Of a stretch of 64,000 nt of DNA, positions 1-8,613 are shown piece by piece. The notes under the pieces were generated by a model that did no database searches, was not told the origin of the DNA, and was given only the letters and a program-made list of their open reading frames with translations. The number at the start of each line of letters is the position of its first letter. Within the stretch, counting starts at the first letter, position 1. Source of the stretch: Desulfomicrobium macestii (GTDB lineage Bacteria; Desulfobacterota; Desulfovibrionia; Desulfovibrionales; Desulfomicrobiaceae); NCBI RefSeq assembly GCF_014873765.1, contig NZ_JADBGG010000023.1, forward strand, positions 1 through 64,000, written 5' to 3'. A program made the translations under genes and the position numbers.

Positions 1-107
1 ATTCTTTTGAATACTTGGCTGATCTTCCCATGTGTGTCTCCTCATGAGCGGAAGATAACCTCTCAAGCCGTGTCCGTCATCCTTAAGGCAGTCCACTCCA
101 CACACAC

Positions 108-142
108 TTCCACACACCATTCCACACACCATTCCACACACC
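108..142. repeat. Short tandem repeat, about three 12-bp units
   Basis: Three consecutive units of ttccacacacca, the last lacking its final base. The rest of 1-263 is AT-rich and I see no gene in it. Confidence 0.7.
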
Positions 143-263
143 GAAGGCAAAAATAAACAATAAAGAATCAAAAGCAATCAAAAAGTTTAACTACCTATAT
201 GGTCAAAATTATGTAATAAATATTAATGTTTGGAAAAGATTAATAATATCCATCAGTAAAAAT

Positions 264-314
264 TGATAGCCTCCGGAGCTAAAGGCCGCAAGTTCGATTC
301 TTGCATGCGCACCA
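264..314 (+). tRNA. Degenerate 3' half of tRNA-Arg(CCG)
   Basis: The stretch contains an anticodon arm (TAGC, loop CTCCGGA, GCTA) with anticodon CCG, a T arm (GCAAG, TTCGATT, CTTGC) and a 3' end ATGCGCACCA. The D arm and 5' acceptor strand are absent, and the acceptor 3' strand is one base short of seven. It is therefore not a working tRNA. Integrases commonly target the 3' half of tRNA genes, so this may be an attachment-site copy left by an element lying to the left of the window. No integrase gene is visible here. Confidence 0.6.
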
Positions 315-359
315 AATAAATCAAAGGCTTATGAGTTAATGACTCGTAAGCCCTCTTTC

Positions 360-606
360 CTTTTCCAGCACCATTTCCCGCACACAAATCCGCGACCCGA
401 TGACATAGGGGGAAATCGCCTGCAGCCCATACCTTGTCTGCCTGGATACGGATGTGACCGCTTTCCACCAGCAAGCCGGAAATTGCCGCATCGCCCACAA
501 GACGTAGCCCGGCGCTCACGGGATCGAGATATTTTGCGGTGAAGCCGAGCGTGCTCAGGAGTCTGATGCCGTCCACGATGCCAGGTAATCCGACCAGAAT
601 CGCCAA
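360..606 (-). pseudogene. Possible fragment of an FAD/NAD(P) disulfide oxidoreductase
   Basis: The frame contains AGLRLVGDAAISGLLVESGH followed by ADKVWAAGDF. This resembles the stretch of pyridine-nucleotide disulfide oxidoreductases that ends in the conserved 'hyAAGD' FAD-binding motif. Only about 80 codons are present, both ends of the family are missing, and the open frame runs on through the tRNA remnant, giving an artificial tail. The assignment rests on this one motif and could be wrong. Confidence 0.3.
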
Positions 607-779
607 AAAGTCGCCGTCAGGGGCGGAGCGGCAAAACCGGCCGCCACCACTGCGTGCAATCTTGGATCAGGGTGGAGAGCTGGCGAAGTCTTGGAACGAC
701 CGGGCAAAGGCGGCCTTGGGCGTTTTCAAGGTTTAGTGGGGAAATGCATTCGTCCGGCCAGGCAGGGTATAGAACCCTT

Positions 780-824
780 TTCGAACCGCCCTCCGGGACT
801 GCCGGTCAGGGAGGGCGGTTCGAA
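780..824. repeat. Perfect 15-bp inverted repeat (hairpin), copy A
   Basis: TTCGAACCGCCCTCC at 780-794 pairs perfectly with GGAGGGCGGTTCGAA at 810-824 around a 15-nt loop. The counterpart at 18649-18693 differs on both arms by changes that keep pairing. A second hairpin (GTCCTCCCCC / GGGGGAGGAC) follows near 890-915. The 3' arm plus the next ~30 bp also occurs as a partial copy at about 18553-18600, so this behaves like an interspersed intergenic element. Confidence 0.75.
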
Positions 825-833
825 GCAGGTTGA

Positions 834-1046
834 TCATGGCGTTTTCAGGGCTTGCTGCTGGATTTGATGTCCGGACCTCCCTCTCACGCGTCCTCCCCCT
901 GCTCCGGGGGAGGACTGGCGCATATTGAGGAGTTTGGAGGTAGCGAGTGAAATTTTATTGTTCCGGCACTCCGGGATAAGCTTCTGCAGCACCTTGTCGT
1001 GTTTGGGTCCGAGATTTGTTGGTGTAGACTTGACGATGTCAGTCAC
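834..1046 (-). pseudogene. Broken copy of the 73-aa small protein gene
   Basis: The first 23 residues (MTDIVKSTPTNLGPKHDKVL and on) match the intact gene at 18824-19045. A deletion of about 130 bp then removes the middle and shifts the frame, so the rest translates into non-homologous sequence from the hairpin region. The intact paralogue shows what was lost. Confidence 0.6.
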
Positions 1047-1199
1047 TTTTCGATTTCACCGGTTGAAGTTTTGCCTTTGATGTCTGGGCCTTTACGAATC
1101 TGTCCGGAATGGCTCCGGAAATTAAACCTTATTCGGTATGCACCGGGGAGGCCCGACCTGGGCCCGGGCCCTTCCCCCGGCGTCCGTGAGTCCAGTATT

Positions 1200-2026
<827 letters not shown>

Positions 2027-2033
2027 TGATCAC

Positions 2034-2066
2034 GCGCCCCGTCGGACCGCGTCCAACGGGGCGTTC
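2034..2066 (+). terminator. Intrinsic terminator-like hairpin after flavodoxin A
   Basis: CGCCCCGT and ACGGGGCG form an 8-bp stem 8 nt after the flavodoxin stop, followed by TTCT. The same hairpin with altered loop follows copy B. The weak U tract allows some read-through into the Cys-rich gene. Confidence 0.5.
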
Positions 2067-2100
2067 TAGGCCGTGCCCTTGAGTGCGGCGAGGAGGACGT

Positions 2101-2403
2101 ATGTGTTTCAAGCTTGATAACGGATCCGAGCTGTTTTCGGTGCAGGACATGCAAAAACTGAAGAAATCCGCCAGCGGGCGCATGGGGTCTAAGCATTGGG
2201 TCGACGTCAAGGCATCGTCGCCGGTCGCAAGGGATGGCAAGGAAGAAGGGCACGGTTGCGGGTGCGACGAAAATTGCGGGTGCAACGGGAAATGCGTGAC
2301 GTGTAAATGCGCCGAAAAGCATGAATGGCAGGGCTTCGAGCACGATGCTGGCAAAAATCGTGGCCAGTGCGTTGTATGGGCCGACATGAGGACCGGCAGG
2401 TAG
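2101..2403 (+). CDS. Small Cys-rich protein, 3' end replaced (copy A)
   Basis: The protein begins MCFKLDNGSELFSVQDMQKL and carries a cluster of cysteines (GCGCDENCGCNGKCVTCKC) suited to binding a metal ion or thiol ligand. I do not recognise a named family. Up to 2316 it matches the protein at 20099-20347, except for six extra residues (ENCGCN) that look like a tandem duplication of the Cys motif. After AEK the frame runs antisense through a truncated permease gene, so the last ~28 residues are probably not native. GGAGGACGT precedes the ATG. It is a likely partner of the flavodoxin 75 bp upstream, judging only by their co-duplication. Confidence 0.55.
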   Translation: MCFKLDNGSELFSVQDMQKLKKSASGRMGSKHWVDVKASSPVARDGKEEGHGCGCDENCGCNGKCVTCKCAEKHEWQGFEHDAGKNRGQCVVWADMRTGR

Positions 2404-2514
2404 AACGAGGATCATGGTCAGCACGATGCCTACGGAGAAAAGCGTGCCTATGGTTCCCTGTCCGGAGATGACCGGTTTTGAAACGGTTGGAGGAGATGAT
2501 GCTGTGTTCGACAT
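2318..2514 (-). pseudogene. N-terminal fragment of a YraQ/UPF0718-like permease
   Basis: The reading MSNTASSPPTVSKPVISGQG, then a hydrophobic helix (LFSVGIVLTMILVLP) and ATIFASIVLEALPFMLFGAF, resembles the start of the two-domain permeases of the YraQ family, which have a conserved LEALPF..G element. It stops at the repeat junction near 2317, where the strand becomes the antisense of the Cys-rich gene. About 65 codons of a family of usually 300 or more remain. Confidence 0.5.
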
Positions 2515-2754
2515 TGTGGGGAACTGTCATGCACGATCGCAGTGGTCAAGGCCTTGTTACGGTACGCATTTCTCGTTTTTTCAGGCGGATTTAACGACAG
2601 AGTGCGTGTTCCTTTTTGGAAGGAATTCGGCCCTCGTCAAGAAGCTCAAGCCCTCCGCGCGAAAAAATCACATGGCTAGCGAGAGGTGGCCATCGACTAC
2701 GCGGGTCAGATTCTTCCCTCCAAGGGCCGTCCAGCGGAGAGGTTTGTGAGCCCG

Positions 2755-3149
2755 GGTTTTTTGATGTGCCGGGCCGTGCACAGGGCGCGCAGATCGTCGT
2801 TCAGGATGACGGCCTGGGCCGAGGCCCTGGCAAGGTCGCCGTCGTGGGCCATGCAGATGCCGAGGTCCGCGCTGATCAGGGCCGGGGCGTCGTTGACCCC
2901 ATCGCCGACCACGGCCACGTTGTATCCTTCTGCTTTTAGTTGGCAGACCACGCGTGCCTTGTCCTCGGGCGTCAGTTCCCTGCGTACGCCAATCACGCCG
3001 AGCAGGGAGCCCAGGTGCGCTTCCAGATAATCGAAGTCAAGCAACCCGTGACGCAGCACCCCGCCCTTGAGCCGGATACGGCGCGGCAGTTTATGAACCA
3101 CGCGCGGGTGCTGTTTGCGGATGGCGGGCACGCCAGGAGAGGTGATCAT
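2755..3149 (-). pseudogene. Gutted heavy-metal (P1B) ATPase: N-terminal and phosphorylation-domain ends fused
   Basis: Reading from 3149, the N-terminal part (HPRVVHKLPRRIRLKGG, YLEAHLGSLLGVIGVR) resembles the N-terminal domain of P1B metal ATPases. After about residue 77 of the open frame it jumps to the C-terminal hydrolase part (ELTPEDKARVV, AVVGDGVNDAPALISADLGI), with the hallmark GDGVNDAPAL motif. The transmembrane helices, CPC-type metal site, TGES and DKTG motifs are all missing. An internal deletion of roughly 500 codons that kept the frame explains this. It cannot transport. Confidence 0.75.
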
Positions 3150-3390
3150 GATGCTCCCGGGTGCCGTGTTTCGCGAAAGAGGGAGGTGGTCAGTGTTTGG
3201 GGCCGCCACGTGTCTACTCCGTGTTCACGATTTCTTTGCATTTGGGAAAACCGGCATTTCCCCGGAATTTTCTGGCGTTCGGCGCTTCTGTAAGGCTTTT
3301 CCGCAAGACCTTGCCGGTGCTTCATTTTGGGCGGCCCCGATGCGCCGCGTTATCTTTTCCGGAAATGATTTATCCTTGTTTGGCCTGGGG

Positions 3391-3855
3391 TCAGTCCCGG
3401 CGGGCGGAGTTTTGTTTCATGATATCAAGGCATCTGTTCACATCCTCGGCCAGTTCCTGGAAGGCGTCACCCTTGCGGAAGCGCACGGGCTGAGCGGGGA
3501 AGTTTCCTTGCGCGGCGTCTTGCAGAGTCCTACGGATCTTGCAGACCGGGCCCGCGATGGAATGGGTGCGTGCAACGGTCCAGATGACGACGCCGGCCAG
3601 CATGAAGGCCGCGATGATTCCCGCCTTGGTCCAGAACATGCTGTCGGTATCCGCCCACAGGCGGTCGTTCAGGAAATAGATGTAGAACCAGCTGGTGGCC
3701 ATGGCGGTGACCAGCATGCAGACCAGGGCCATGAGCAGCATGTTTCCAGCCATGGTCAATTGGAACTTCTTGTCGATGAAGAGCTGCCGCCGCAGGATGC
3801 GTTTTACGAGGCAGCGGCAGTTCGTGTCGCACGTCTGTTCAAGAGTGGAATTCAT
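3391..3855 (-). CDS. Membrane HAMP-domain protein, last gene of pseudopilus operon
   Basis: Inner-membrane protein of 154 residues: a short N-terminal Cys-containing segment (CDTNCRC), two transmembrane helices (about 30-55 and 75-97) and a HAMP-like linker after the second helix (SIAGPVCKIRRTLQDAAQGN). There is no kinase, methyl-acceptor or GGDEF output domain. Start 3855 is preferred over ATG 3867 because GGAGTACCCC directly precedes it. It is 24 bp from the GspG-like gene, so probably co-transcribed. A role in signalling or in anchoring the assembly platform is inference; proteins of this layout occur as stand-alone sensors without output modules. Confidence 0.75.
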   Translation of the reverse strand: MNSTLEQTCDTNCRCLVKRILRRQLFIDKKFQLTMAGNMLLMALVCMLVTAMATSWFYIYFLNDRLWADTDSMFWTKAGIIAAFMLAGVVIWTVARTHSIAGPVCKIRRTLQDAAQGNFPAQPVRFRKGDAFQELAEDVNRCLDIMKQNSARRD

Positions 3856-3879
3856 GGGGTACTCCATTGCGCAACAGAT

Positions 3880-4260
3880 TCAGGGTCCCGTGATGCGCAG
3901 GTCGTCAAGAGTGTTGGGAAGGCCATCGGGTCCGGCGCTTGAGAGCATGAAACGTTTGCGGTCCTCGCTTGAGGTGTAAATCAACAGAGTGTTCCAATGA
4001 TCGTACCCCAGCTTGTCGGTTGGGCTTTCCTTGAAATTGGCCTTCATCCAGCTCATGAAGTCGTCCTGCTCTGGATAGCGGCCCGTCTTCATGAGCTGGT
4101 AGTCGAGCATGGTGCCAATGCTGCGTAGGTCGGCGGCGGTGGCCAAATGGCGCGCGCTCTCAACGGTTTCGTCGTAGAATCTGGTGAATTCGTCAGCATT
4201 TCCGCCGATGACGCCAATGGCAAGGCCCGCCACGAGGAGCCGCCTGATGATATCAACCAT
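3880..4260 (-). CDS. GspG-like protein lacking a prepilin leader
   Basis: A protein of 126 residues with one N-terminal hydrophobic segment (LLVAGLAIGVIGG). Its C-terminal end, YDHWNTLLIYTS ... FMLSSAGPDGLPNTLDDL, matches the C-terminal fold of GspG major pseudopilins, where a similar D/N-rich loop binds calcium. The usual G-F-T-L-x-E leader and methylation site are absent, so it cannot be processed by a prepilin peptidase in the normal way. It may be a periplasmic, membrane-anchored partner of the pseudopilus. ATG 4260 is 29 bp downstream of the preceding gene's stop. Confidence 0.7.
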   Translation of the reverse strand: MVDIIRRLLVAGLAIGVIGGNADEFTRFYDETVESARHLATAADLRSIGTMLDYQLMKTGRYPEQDDFMSWMKANFKESPTDKLGYDHWNTLLIYTSSEDRKRFMLSSAGPDGLPNTLDDLRITGP

Positions 4261-4289
4261 GAATGGGCCTCATCGAGTCTTATGGGTGT

Positions 4290-4853
4290 TTACGCATTGC
4301 TCGTTGCTTGCGCCTGACGGACGGCTCTTGCCTGAGCCTTGCGTTCCTCCCGTTTCACATGCCACAGGGCCACCGGCGACAGGCAGGACAGCACTCCGAG
4401 GATGATGGCGATGCGTTTCCAGCTTGTTTCCCAATAGTATCTGGTCTTGGTCACATAGGTATAGATATCAACAGGTTCGCCGCCGTCCTTCGGCTGGTGC
4501 CGCCAGATTCCTCCGGCGCCGCGCTGGATGCGCATGCTGTCCTCGAAGGATTTGTTGCCCTTCTTGTCCAGGGTGATGAAGCGGACCAGGGCCGTATCGC
4601 CTTCCTGTTCAACGGCAACGAATTCCTTGACCACGAAGCGGTTCTCGGTGGCAGGGGTGTTGTCGCTGTAAAGGAGGCGGTGCACGTAGGACTCGACGAA
4701 ATAGGCCACGTCGTCGATGGCGGGGCGGTCTTCCTTCAGTTCAACCTTGACCCGGTCCGCCGTGCTGTGCGCAAGGGCCTGTCCTGCAGTCAGGATCACG
4801 GTGCACGCGACTATCCATAAAATCATGTTTGTCTTAGCCGTGCTTGTGGTCAT
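4290..4853 (-). CDS. Unknown exported protein with C-terminal membrane helix
   Basis: A 187-residue protein with an N-terminal signal sequence (MILWIVACTVILTAGQALA), a predicted periplasmic domain of about 110 residues (contains YFVESYVHRLLY and FEDSMRIQRG) and a transmembrane helix near 150-168 followed by a basic cytoplasmic tail (KREERKAQARAVRQAQ). I do not recognise a family. Its start overlaps the end of the parvulin gene by 20 nt, which suggests translational coupling and a role in the same pseudopilus complex. Confidence 0.75.
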   Translation of the reverse strand: MTTSTAKTNMILWIVACTVILTAGQALAHSTADRVKVELKEDRPAIDDVAYFVESYVHRLLYSDNTPATENRFVVKEFVAVEQEGDTALVRFITLDKKGNKSFEDSMRIQRGAGGIWRHQPKDGGEPVDIYTYVTKTRYYWETSWKRIAIILGVLSCLSPVALWHVKREERKAQARAVRQAQATSNA

Positions 4854-5712
4854 GACCGTCCTCCGGGTTCAAGAAATGCTGCAGTTTGTGCTCGTCGACC
4901 TTGAGCTTGTGCTCACTCTTGAGTTGCGTATAGACCTGCTCCCAGGCTTCGCGGTACTTGGAATAGAGCAGGTCGTTGCGGACATAGGCCTTCTTTTCCT
5001 CGAAGTCCGGGGCTTCGAAGGAGGTCTTGTCCGTGACCTGGAACAGGTACCAGTCGTTCTTGATGCGCACGGGTTCGGATATCGAGTTGATTTCCAGATT
5101 CTCGATGGCCGCGCGCCAGTCAGGGCGGTAGCTGGTGATGGCCCGCTTGCCTGCGTAGCCTCCGTCCTCGCGTGTGGAGTTGTGGGTTGACAACTCCTGG
5201 GCCGCTGTCTCGAAGCTCTCCTCGCCAGCCAGGATACGTTCCCGCACAGTTTTGAGCACGTTCTTGTCGGGATTCTCGATGACACGCACGCCGTATTGGG
5301 TCGGTGGGATGTAGCTGGCGATGTTGGCGTCGAAATAGGCCCGAACTTCCTCTTCAGTCAGGGAATCGCGGTCGAGCTGGGGTACCAGGTGGTCCTGCAT
5401 GACCTTCAGGAAAAGATCGGACATGAACTCATGAATTTCGGCCCGGATGCGCGGATCCTGATGCAGCTTCTCCTTTAGGGCCTTGGCGATGATCATCTCC
5501 ATGTTCACGGCGTGTTCGTAGACGAACTCCGGGGTGATCCTGTCGGGGTCCTTGTTGAACCGGGAACTCTTCTTCATGATGGCCTGATGAGCCTTGAGAT
5601 CCTCCAGGGTCAGGCTGCCGCCGTCAAAGGTGACCACGGCGTTGTCGTTCTTGGTCTGGTTGCAGCCTGCCAGGAAAAGCAGGCACAATATCACGAGCGC
5701 TAGATTCTTCAT
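4834..5712 (-). CDS. Lipoprotein peptidyl-prolyl isomerase (SurA/PrsA parvulin type)
   Basis: A 292-residue protein with a lipoprotein signal (LAGC, Cys 17), a helical SurA-N-like segment (about 30-135), and a parvulin domain around 140-235 with YGVRVIENPDKN, GEESFETAAQELS, EDGGYAGKRA and the closing SEPVRIKNDWYLFQVTDKT. It ends in an acidic/His tail (GHDHKHG). These enzymes assist folding of exported proteins. A dedicated one inside a pseudopilus operon suggests that a pseudopilin, the secretin or an exported substrate needs help in the periplasm. GGAGAGAAAC precedes the ATG. Confidence 0.9.
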   Translation of the reverse strand: MKNLALVILCLLFLAGCNQTKNDNAVVTFDGGSLTLEDLKAHQAIMKKSSRFNKDPDRITPEFVYEHAVNMEMIIAKALKEKLHQDPRIRAEIHEFMSDLFLKVMQDHLVPQLDRDSLTEEEVRAYFDANIASYIPPTQYGVRVIENPDKNVLKTVRERILAGEESFETAAQELSTHNSTREDGGYAGKRAITSYRPDWRAAIENLEINSISEPVRIKNDWYLFQVTDKTSFEAPDFEEKKAYVRNDLLYSKYREAWEQVYTQLKSEHKLKVDEHKLQHFLNPEDGHDHKHG

Positions 5713-5747
5713 GTTTCTCTCCGTTATGGTTGCGGGAATCGTCCCCG

Positions 5748-6956
5748 TTAATTTGCACCGTACATGGCCAGCATTCCGGCCACGAGTCCCCAGGCCACGT
5801 AGCCGACCACCCCGCCCAGGACGATGATGAGCATGGGCTCGATCATGGCCGTCATGCGCGAGATCTTGTCCTGCAGGATCTTTTCGTGCAGCTGTCCCAC
5901 GGTGTGCATGGCCTGGTCCATGAGCCCCGAGTGCTCGCCGATCTTGACCATGGCCTTGACCATGGGCGTGAAAAAACGGTCGCTTGCAAAAGCCGAGGAC
6001 AGGGTTTCACCGGCCACGACCTTGTTGTTCATGTGCTGGATCTGCGCCCGCGCCGCTTCGTTGGTCACGGTTTCGGACGCGGCCCGCAGGGCGTCGACCA
6101 GGGTGATGCCGCTCTCGAGCAGCGCGGCCAGGGTCTTGGAGAACTGCACGATGACCCCGAAGCGGAAAATTGGGCCCAGGACCGGGATATGGATTTTGTA
6201 CCTGTCATAGATCAGTCGCGAGGCGGGGATGGTCAGCATGAGCGCGAAGCCCAGGGCAGCTGCGGCCGTGGTGGCGATGATGGTCATGGCGTTTTTGGTC
6301 AGGAAGTCGGCCGTGTCGAGCAGGAACTGGGTGTTGGCGGGCAGCTTGGCTCCGCCCAGCAGGATGGCGAACTTTGGGATGACGAAAACCACCAGGAACA
6401 CGACTACGACCACAGAGACGACGACCACCACCGCCGGGTAGATCATGCTGATGATCATCTTGGAGCGCAGGGCCGCCCTGGCCTCCAGGTATTCGGAGAT
6501 GCGCTCCAGGACCACGTCGAGGATGCCGCCGAGTTCACCGGCGCGGATCATGTTCACGGCCACGATGGGAAAAACACGGGGGTGCTCTGCCATGGCCGAA
6601 CTCAAGGGCTCACCGCCTTCGATTTTCCGGCGCACCTTCTCCAGCACGCTTTTGAGTTTTCTGTTTTCGGTCTGCTCGTGGAGGATTTCGATGGATTCGG
6701 TCACCGTCACCTGGGAGGCCATCAGCGCCGAAAACATGCGGAAGAAGAGTACGATGTCCTTGGTGCCCACCCGGCCGAGCATGGCCAGCGCGTCCCCGGC
6801 GCTGGGAGAACCGCCCGCCTGGGTCTCGGCCACGTCCGTGATCATGATCCCCTGGGCGCGCAGGCGTTCGGCGGCGGCGCCCAGGTCCGAGGCCTGCACC
6901 ACTCCCCTGGCCCTGTCGCCCTTGGCGTTAAATCCGCTGTATTTGAATTGTGGCAT
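5748..6956 (-). CDS. gspF: GspF/PilC-type inner-membrane platform protein
   Basis: A 402-residue protein with the normal length and plan for GspF/PilC: two homologous T2SSF cytoplasmic helical domains (about 70-195 and 272-395), each starting FFRMFSALMASQVT / FSKTLAALLESGIT, and three membrane helices (about 170-190, 220-240, 375-397). It forms the base on which the pseudopilus is assembled, next to the GspE ATPase. It lies 10 bp downstream of gspE in the same operon. Confidence 0.95.
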   Translation of the reverse strand: MPQFKYSGFNAKGDRARGVVQASDLGAAAERLRAQGIMITDVAETQAGGSPSAGDALAMLGRVGTKDIVLFFRMFSALMASQVTVTESIEILHEQTENRKLKSVLEKVRRKIEGGEPLSSAMAEHPRVFPIVAVNMIRAGELGGILDVVLERISEYLEARAALRSKMIISMIYPAVVVVVSVVVVVFLVVFVIPKFAILLGGAKLPANTQFLLDTADFLTKNAMTIIATTAAAALGFALMLTIPASRLIYDRYKIHIPVLGPIFRFGVIVQFSKTLAALLESGITLVDALRAASETVTNEAARAQIQHMNNKVVAGETLSSAFASDRFFTPMVKAMVKIGEHSGLMDQAMHTVGQLHEKILQDKISRMTAMIEPMLIIVLGGVVGYVAWGLVAGMLAMYGAN

Positions 6957-6966
6957 GATCCCTTTC

Positions 6967-8613
6967 CTACTCGATGGTCACGCGCATGATTTCTTCGGGG
7001 GTGGTCAGTCCGGCGCGGAGCTTGGCGATGCCGTCCTCGCGCAGGGTGCGGAAGCCTTTGCGCTCGATGGCCGCATCGCGCAGGGTCTCGGGCGTGGCCG
7101 CGGCCATGATGTGATCTTTGAGACTCGTGTCCACCTCCAGCAGTTCGTAGATGCCCATGCGCCCCCGGTAGCCGAGGTGGCAATGCGCGCAGCCCGTGCC
7201 GCGCCGGATGGGAAAAGGCTCGCCGTCAAGGCCGAGCATGCGCATCTCGGCCGAAGTGATCATGACCTCCTCCCCGCATTCCTTGCAGACCTTGCGCACC
7301 AGGCGCTGGGCCAGCACGGCCCGTACCGAGGCCGCCACCAGGAAGGGCTCGGCGCCCATGTCGATCATGCGGCTGAAGGCGCTCGGCGCGTCGTTGGTGT
7401 GCAGTGTGGAGAGGACCAGATGGCCCGTGACGGCGGCGCGCAGGGCGATGCGCAAGGTCTCGCTGTCGCGGATCTCGCCGACCATGATGATGTCCGGGTC
7501 CTGGCGCAGGATGGCGCGCAGGGCGTCGGCGAAGGACAGCTTTTCCCCGGCGTCGACCTGGGTCTGGTTGACCCCGCGTACGGTAAGTTCCACAGGGTCT
7601 TCGATGGTGGTGATGTTGGTGGTCTCCGAGCGCAGCAGCTGCAGGGAGCCGTACAGGGTGGTGGATTTGCCGGAGCCCGTGGGGCCGGTGACCAGCACGA
7701 TGCCGTAGGGCGTGCGCAGGAGTTTTTTGAAAAGGTCGAGCATCTCGGGTTCCATGCCCAGCCCATCCAGATCGATGATCTCGTCGTGGGGCGGGAGCAG
7801 GCGCAGCACTCCCTTTTCCCCGTTGACCACGGGTAGAATGTTGGCGCGTACATTCACTCCGTCGATGGTCAGGTCCAGACTTTGGGGGGTGAAGGCAAAG
7901 GAGCCGTCCTGGGGCTTGCGCCGCTCAGCGATGTCCATGCCGCCCATGACCTTGATGCGCGAAATGAGCCTGTTTGCCAGGTCATAGGGGAGTTCCTCGG
8001 TCCTCAGCAGCATTCCGTCCACACGGAAGCGCACGATGAGGGCGTCCCTCTCCGGCTCAATATGAATGTCCGAGGCACCCATGTTGATGGCCCGGACCAT
8101 AAGCTTTTCCAGCATCTCGATGACAAAACCCGAGTCGTCGATCTCCACCCTGGTGTTCAGCTTGATGGAGGTGTCGAAGTCGCGGCTGAAGAACATGTTC
8201 TGCATCTTGCGCAGCCGGTTGGGCGAGGTCAGGACCAACCGGATCTGACGCTTGGCCAGGCGTGAGATGGTCTGTAGCATGGCTTGGGGCAGAGGTCCGC
8301 TGCAGGCCAGGAGCAGTTCGCCACCCGGGCCGGAGCCTACGGGCAGCACGCCAGCCTTGAGGGAGAGCTGCTTGGGAATGGCCAGGGTCACGCCCTTTTC
8401 GATGGTGTCCACGGAACTTTTGAACAGGGGGATGCCCAGGAACTCGCCCAGATATTCGGTCAACTGGTCGTCACTGAGGAGCCCTTCGCGTACGGCTATG
8501 GTGCCGATCTTTTCCCTGACCATGCGCTGTGCCGCAAGGAGTCGGGTCAGGTCATCGCGTCGGATTGCTCCCTTTTCGATCAGAAATTCGCCGAAGCGTT
8601 CGAGTCGGGTCAT
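6967..8613 (-). CDS. gspE: GspE/PilB-type assembly ATPase
   Basis: Start 8613 gives a 548-residue protein with a GspE-N domain (MTRLERFGEFLIEKG to about 70), a middle domain, Walker A GPTGSGKSTT at 310-319, an Asp box and Walker B (QDPDIIMVGEIRDSET), a His box and a tetracysteine zinc site (CKEC ... CAHC). These are hallmarks of extension ATPases. The ATG overlaps the stop of the PilT-like gene (ATGA), so the longer upstream frame is not used. It powers addition of pseudopilin subunits. Confidence 0.95.
   Translation of the reverse strand: MTRLERFGEFLIEKGAIRRDDLTRLLAAQRMVREKIGTIAVREGLLSDDQLTEYLGEFLGIPLFKSSVDTIEKGVTLAIPKQLSLKAGVLPVGSGPGGELLLACSGPLPQAMLQTISRLAKRQIRLVLTSPNRLRKMQNMFFSRDFDTSIKLNTRVEIDDSGFVIEMLEKLMVRAINMGASDIHIEPERDALIVRFRVDGMLLRTEELPYDLANRLISRIKVMGGMDIAERRKPQDGSFAFTPQSLDLTIDGVNVRANILPVVNGEKGVLRLLPPHDEIIDLDGLGMEPEMLDLFKKLLRTPYGIVLVTGPTGSGKSTTLYGSLQLLRSETTNITTIEDPVELTVRGVNQTQVDAGEKLSFADALRAILRQDPDIIMVGEIRDSETLRIALRAAVTGHLVLSTLHTNDAPSAFSRMIDMGAEPFLVAASVRAVLAQRLVRKVCKECGEEVMITSAEMRMLGLDGEPFPIRRGTGCAHCHLGYRGRMGIYELLEVDTSLKDHIMAAATPETLRDAAIERKGFRTLREDGIAKLRAGLTTPEEIMRVTIE

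Noticed and set aside
108-142. CRISPR array
   Set aside because: The 12-bp units are directly adjacent with no spacers and no cas genes nearby.
5730-6989. Long open frame antisense to gspF (419 codons, His/Gln/Gly-rich)
   Set aside because: GC-rich codon shadow of gspF with an unnatural composition; gspF has full family motifs on the other strand.
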